Origin: Haemophilus sp.
GTDB taxonomy: Bacteria > Pseudomonadota > Gammaproteobacteria > Enterobacterales > Pasteurellaceae
NCBI GenBank assembly: GCA_019423005.1
Contig: JAHZCF010000005.1
Coordinates: 1-18,265 of the forward strand
Direction: 5' to 3'
DNA: 18,265 nt
Shown here: one piece after another, positions 14,810-18,265 of the stretch
How positions within the stretch are numbered: position 1 is the first letter of the stretch
Layout: every line of letters begins with the position of its first letter
The notes under the pieces: model-generated
Seen by the model: the letters and a program-made list of their open reading frames with translations, nothing else
Told to the model about the DNA's origin: nothing
The model's database searches: none
Position numbers and translations under genes: made by a program

Positions 14810-16705
14810 ATGATTTATTCTCTCGTATTTGGAATGTCAAGAACTAAGAAGAGAGTAATTAGTCTTTTTATTGATTTAGTCTTATTAATATCTGCATTTT
14901 TTCTAGCTTATTGGACTCGATTAGGCGGAATAATTGCATTTGATGATACTGAAATTTGGACAACTCTATTATGTACAATTGCGATAACTCTTTTTACGTT
15001 TATTAAATTGGGGCTTTATCGTGCAGTCTTGCGTTACATTTCTTTTAAAGCTTTAGCAATGGTGGCTGGTGGCGCTTTTGTTTCAGCTGTTAGCCTTATT
15101 TTCTTTTCTTTCTTTATCGGTTCAGATATACCTAGAACTGTACCTATTATATATTTTTCCTATGTGTTCTTGCTATGTGGTAGTGCAAGGATGTTGGTTC
15201 GCTATTATGTTAGTTTAATTTTAGATAAAGATAATGAATCTGTCTTGATTTACGGTGCTGGTACAACAGGGCGTCAACTAGCAGTGTTACTTAAACATGC
15301 TTATCGCTATCGCATTCGCGGATTTATTGATGATAATGCTAAGCTACATGGAAGTTATCTTTTAGGGAATAAAATATTTTCGCCAAATGATATTCCAAAA
15401 CTTGTTCAAAAATATAATATTAAAGTTATTTTGTTAGCGATTCCTAGTGCATCGCGTAGCGAGCGTAGAACAATAATTGATAGTTTAATTCCTCTAAAAA
15501 TTAAGGTTCAAACTATTCCTGACATGGAAGATATCTTACAAGGGAATGCAAAAATTGATGAATTGCGAGAGGTTAATATTGAAGATTTATTAGGACGTGA
15601 ACCAGTATTACCAAATAAAGATTTATTGCAAAAGAATATTCTTCATAAAGTAGTAATGGTAACAGGAGCTGGTGGTTCAATTGGCTCTGAATTATGTCGT
15701 CAAATTATTTTAAATGAGCCAAGTATTTTAATTTTATTTGAAGTTTCAGAGTTTTCTCTTTATTCCATTCATCAAGAATTATTAGAGATTGCCAAGAAAA
15801 ATAATGTTGTAAATACTAAGATTTATCCTGTTTTAGGAAATGTACAAGATATTGAACGATTAGATCGTGTTTTATCTCATTTTAGTATTGATACTATTTA
15901 TCATGCTGCAGCATATAAGCATGTTCCTTTGGTTGAGTATAATATGATTGAAGGTGTGCAAAATAATGTGTTTGGTACATATAATGTTGCAAGATGTGCA
16001 GCAGAACATGGTGTTAAGTCTTTTGTTCTCATTTCAACAGATAAGGCTGTTCGCCCAACAAATGTAATGGGGGCGAGCAAGCGTATGGCTGAACTCTGCT
16101 TGCAGGCATTATCAGAACAATTAAAAGACTACCAAACTTGTTTTAGTATGGTTCGTTTTGGTAACGTATTGGGGTCATCAGGGTCAGTTATTCCATTGTT
16201 TAGAAAGCAAATTCTAAAAGGTGGTCCTATTACTATTACACATCCTGATATTATTCGCTATTTTATGACTATTCCTGAAGCAGCTCAGCTTGTTATTCAG
16301 GCTGGAGCAATGGCAAAGGGTGGTGATGTTTTCATTTTGGATATGGGAGAACCAGTTAAAATAGTGGATTTAGCTAAAAACTTAGTTCAGTTATCAGGAC
16401 TCTCAGTTAAGGATGAAAACAACCCGAAAGGTGATGTTGAGATTACTTATACTGGGTTGCGACCAGGAGAGAAGTTGTATGAAGAATTGTTAATTGGCGG
16501 AGACAACGTTCGTAAAACAAGCCACCCCCGTATCATGACTGCTGAAGAGGTTTATTTACCATTTGAACAATTATCTGAAGTGTTGTCTGAATTAGAGAGT
16601 TCTTGCAAAAATGCCAATTATATGGCCATTCGTCAAACATTGCTAAATGCGCCTACAGGTTTTAACCCGACTACAGAAATTGTAGATGTATTATATAAGG
16701 ATTGA
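14810..16705 (+). CDS. Membrane UDP-N-acetylhexosamine 4,6-dehydratase (WbpM/PglF/CapD family)
   Basis: It converts UDP-GlcNAc to the 4-keto-6-deoxy intermediate that the upstream aminotransferase would use. The full-length 631-residue protein has about four N-terminal membrane helices (17-130). A first Rossmann domain follows with YGAGTTGRQL (148-157). The catalytic SDR domain has the NAD motif TGAGGSIGSE (285-294), AAYKHVPLVE (367-376) and STDKAVRPTNVMGASKR (409-425). In the last motif Met replaces the usual SDR tyrosine of YxxxK, as is normal in long WbpM-type enzymes. GLRPGEKLYEELL (549-561) is the conserved C-terminal motif. ATG 14810 has TAAGGA at 14797-14802. A 37-base gap separates it from the previous gene, the longest in the operon, and I see no hairpin there. 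Confidence 0.94.
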   Translation: MIYSLVFGMSRTKKRVISLFIDLVLLISAFFLAYWTRLGGIIAFDDTEIWTTLLCTIAITLFTFIKLGLYRAVLRYISFKALAMVAGGAFVSAVSLIFFSFFIGSDIPRTVPIIYFSYVFLLCGSARMLVRYYVSLILDKDNESVLIYGAGTTGRQLAVLLKHAYRYRIRGFIDDNAKLHGSYLLGNKIFSPNDIPKLVQKYNIKVILLAIPSASRSERRTIIDSLIPLKIKVQTIPDMEDILQGNAKIDELREVNIEDLLGREPVLPNKDLLQKNILHKVVMVTGAGGSIGSELCRQIILNEPSILILFEVSEFSLYSIHQELLEIAKKNNVVNTKIYPVLGNVQDIERLDRVLSHFSIDTIYHAAAYKHVPLVEYNMIEGVQNNVFGTYNVARCAAEHGVKSFVLISTDKAVRPTNVMGASKRMAELCLQALSEQLKDYQTCFSMVRFGNVLGSSGSVIPLFRKQILKGGPITITHPDIIRYFMTIPEAAQLVIQAGAMAKGGDVFILDMGEPVKIVDLAKNLVQLSGLSVKDENNPKGDVEITYTGLRPGEKLYEELLIGGDNVRKTSHPRIMTAEEVYLPFEQLSEVLSELESSCKNANYMAIRQTLLNAPTGFNPTTEIVDVLYKD

Positions 16706-16710
16706 GATTT

Positions 16711-17961
16711 ATGCATAATATAGGATTTTTCCCTAAGGTATTTATTAATGCATCTATATTTTTATTTTTTACTTTACTTTTGATGTTCCCTAAAGGATAT
16801 AACTACGGCTCGACTGCCTTATTAATTTTAAGTGTATTGTTTTTGTGTTATTTACTCTATAAGAGAGCGAGTTTATCAGCAATAGTGAAGCAGAATAAAG
16901 CTATTTTTTTGGTGACAACTTTTTATTTTTTAGTTTCGCTTTTCTTTATTTTTTTCCATGGGGAAAAAATTAATCTCATTGATAATCCATTGAGAGCGGT
17001 TTTATTTCTTTCTGTAATTATTTTTGTGGTTTATAGTTCAGTTAAATTTGATGTATTGCTCTATAGTATTCCTTTAGGAGCCTTTATTTCAGGTGTTATA
17101 GCTTTCTATCAGTATTATATTTTAAACTTGGAAAGCGCTTTTTATTACCAAATGAAGATCCAGTCAGGGGATATGGCGATGTCCTTGGGGTTATTTAGTT
17201 TTGTTGTTGCATTTCATTTGTTAGATATAAATAAAACGAAACTAGCAGTATTGGTAATCATTTCTGGAATATTTGGTATTTTAGCAAGCCTGCTTTCTTT
17301 TGCTAGGGGGGGGTGGATTGCCTTTCCATTAGTCCTGATTTTTTTATTTGCCTTATACAATTCTATTTTTTCTAAAAAAACTTTTGCCATTACTTTAATC
17401 ACGATTTTGTTATCTTTCAGTTTACTTTCTTTGAATGATAAGGTTACTGAACGAGTAGTTGTTATACAAAAGCAGTTACTTGCTTATGTTGGAGGTTATA
17501 AAATAAGTAAAGTTGATTCTGTCGGTGAGCGTTTAGATATGTGGTATGCAGGAGTTAAGGCATTACAAGAACATCCTATCTTTGGATGGGGGACTCGAGG
17601 TTTAGATGTTTATAAAAAATCCCTTGTAGAGAAGGGCGAAATTAATTCTGCATCAATTGGATATTCACATTTACATAATCAATTTATAGATGAGTTAGCA
17701 AAGAAAGGGATAGTGGGTGGCATTGTCATATTAAGTGTTTTTATTGTTCCTCTATGCCTATTCTATAGAAAAACTGTAGGACAGTTGAATAAAAGAATAA
17801 AATTTATTTCGATATTAGGTATTGTCCATGTACTATCAATGATTATTTATTGTATGAGTCAGTCATTTCTTGCCCATAATTCAGGAAATATTTTTTACTT
17901 CTTTGTTCTATTTTTATTTTATGCTTTCATGGTTAATGAAAGTGCTACTACATCTGAATAA
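16711..17961 (+). CDS. waaL: O-antigen ligase WaaL (contains a G8 tract)
   Basis: WaaL joins the finished polymer to lipid A-core in the periplasm. The 416-residue polytopic protein (about 11-12 helices) has the Wzy_C/WaaL hallmarks: RGGW at the end of a helix (199-202) and a periplasmic loop with VGERLDMWYAGVKALQEHP then FGWG (271-294). The loop also holds SHLHNQFIDELAKKGIVGG (319-337) with the conserved His of the HxHN motif. I chose ATG 16711 over in-frame TTG 16702; AAGGA at 16697-16701 is 9 bases away. Eight consecutive G (17306-17313) encode most of Arg199-Gly200-Gly201 as AGG GGG GGG, very rare codons here. Losing or gaining one G would truncate the protein near residue 206 or 220. A second polymerase is the alternative call, but EpsG-like Wzy already fills that role. 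Confidence 0.85.
   Translation: MHNIGFFPKVFINASIFLFFTLLLMFPKGYNYGSTALLILSVLFLCYLLYKRASLSAIVKQNKAIFLVTTFYFLVSLFFIFFHGEKINLIDNPLRAVLFLSVIIFVVYSSVKFDVLLYSIPLGAFISGVIAFYQYYILNLESAFYYQMKIQSGDMAMSLGLFSFVVAFHLLDINKTKLAVLVIISGIFGILASLLSFARGGWIAFPLVLIFLFALYNSIFSKKTFAITLITILLSFSLLSLNDKVTERVVVIQKQLLAYVGGYKISKVDSVGERLDMWYAGVKALQEHPIFGWGTRGLDVYKKSLVEKGEINSASIGYSHLHNQFIDELAKKGIVGGIVILSVFIVPLCLFYRKTVGQLNKRIKFISILGIVHVLSMIIYCMSQSFLAHNSGNIFYFFVLFLFYAFMVNESATTSE
17306..17313 (+). repeat. Homopolymeric G8 tract inside the ligase gene
   Basis: Eight uninterrupted G in an AT-rich gene, in frame as the last two bases of AGG followed by GGG GGG. With one G fewer the frame reaches TAG within about six codons; with one more it reaches TAA about twenty codons on. 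It is the only long G or C run I found in the window. Confidence 0.9.
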
Positions 17962-17976
17962 TTTGAGCGTCCTTTT

Positions 17977-18265
17977 ATGAGCAAAAGAATTCTCATCACC
18001 GGTGGTTCTGGCTTCATCGGTTCCGCTCTTATTCGATATATCATTAATCAGACTCAAGATTCTGTTATCAATATTGATAAACTGACCTATGCGGCAAATC
18101 AATCAGCTTTGAAAGAGGTAGAAAATAATCCTCGTTATGCTTTTGAGCAAGTTGATATTTGTGATCTTAAGGCGATAGAGAGCATTTTTGAAAAATATCA
18201 GCCAGATGTGGTGATGCATTTGGCGGCAGAAAGTCATGTCGATCGTTCTATTTCGGGAGCGGCTG
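17977..18265 (+). CDS. rffG: dTDP-glucose 4,6-dehydratase, N-terminal part (cut by window edge)
   Basis: ATG 17977 opens a frame that stays open for 96 codons to the window end. The translation begins MSKRILITGGSGFIGSALIR, with the SDR NAD-binding motif GGSGFIG (9-15). It continues through IDKLTYAANQ and reaches MHLAAESHVDRSI (the E. coli RmlB/RffG signature is nearly identical). The enzyme makes dTDP-4-keto-6-deoxyglucose. The catalytic YxxxK lies beyond the window. It follows the ligase gene by 15 bases in the same direction with only a weak GAG ribosome-binding site, so it may be co-transcribed. No rmlC/rmlD or rffH-type gene is visible here, so whether its product feeds this polymer is unknown. 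From memory, H. influenzae also has rffG at this position. Confidence 0.92.
   Translation, partial: MSKRILITGGSGFIGSALIRYIINQTQDSVINIDKLTYAANQSALKEVENNPRYAFEQVDICDLKAIESIFEKYQPDVVMHLAAESHVDRSISGAA

Noticed and set aside
16702..16710. TTG 16702 as start of the ligase gene
   Set aside because: ATG 16711 is three codons on with properly spaced AAGGA, and TTG would overlap the previous stop.
1..18265. CRISPR arrays, tRNA/rRNA genes, insertion sequences, prophage genes, tetranucleotide repeats
   Set aside because: I looked for repeats with spacers, cloverleaf-like segments, transposase motifs and tandem tetranucleotides and saw none.

Overview
The window reads as chromosomal DNA of a Pasteurellaceae bacterium, most likely a Haemophilus or close relative (Aggregatibacter and Pasteurella share the signals used). 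Five exact copies of the Haemophilus-type DNA uptake signal (AAGTGCGGT or its complement) lie in the first 6 kb. The housekeeping proteins (ProC, RdgC, TypA, GlnA) look like Haemophilus orthologues, and the DNA is AT-rich throughout. From memory, typA-glnA followed by a polysaccharide locus and rffG is also the arrangement in H. influenzae. The species cannot be fixed from the sequence alone.

Left part (1-6132), core genome. On the minus strand are a cut-off HcaT-like MFS transporter gene and proC, coupled by a TAATG stop/start. rdgC runs away from proC and converges on typA (bipA). The rdgC/typA junction holds a strong bidirectional terminator and a second hairpin built from an uptake signal. 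typA and glnA are divergent. Between them lies a 68-bp element bounded by 8-bp inverted repeats with an inner palindrome, which looks like a small intergenic repeat. glnA ends in its own hairpin terminator.

Right part (about 6200-18265), a surface-polysaccharide operon. Twelve genes run on the plus strand with overlaps or gaps of at most 37 bases: wzz, wzx, a CDP-glycerol-forming cytidylyltransferase, a LicD-family phosphotransferase, wzy (EpsG-type), a Stealth-family sugar-phosphate transferase, a GT2 glycosyltransferase, a DegT-type aminotransferase, an initiating sugar-phosphate transferase, a membrane WbpM-type 4,6-dehydratase, an O-antigen ligase and the start of rffG/rmlB. This is a complete Wzx/Wzy O-antigen type pathway.

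How the genes work together (inference). The dehydratase and aminotransferase make a UDP-4-amino-4,6-dideoxy-N-acetylhexosamine, and the initiating transferase loads it onto undecaprenyl phosphate. The GT2 enzyme adds a sugar, and the Stealth protein adds a sugar through a phosphodiester. The cytidylyltransferase plus LicD protein decorate the unit with glycerol phosphate. Wzx, Wzy and Wzz flip, polymerise and set chain length, and the ligase joins the chain to lipooligosaccharide core. No acetyltransferase for the amino group is present, so the product may be zwitterionic. The most notable small-scale signal is a run of eight G inside the ligase gene, a possible on/off switch for O-antigen display. 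The operon carries no exact uptake signal, and its central genes are the most AT-rich, which suggests a cassette history.
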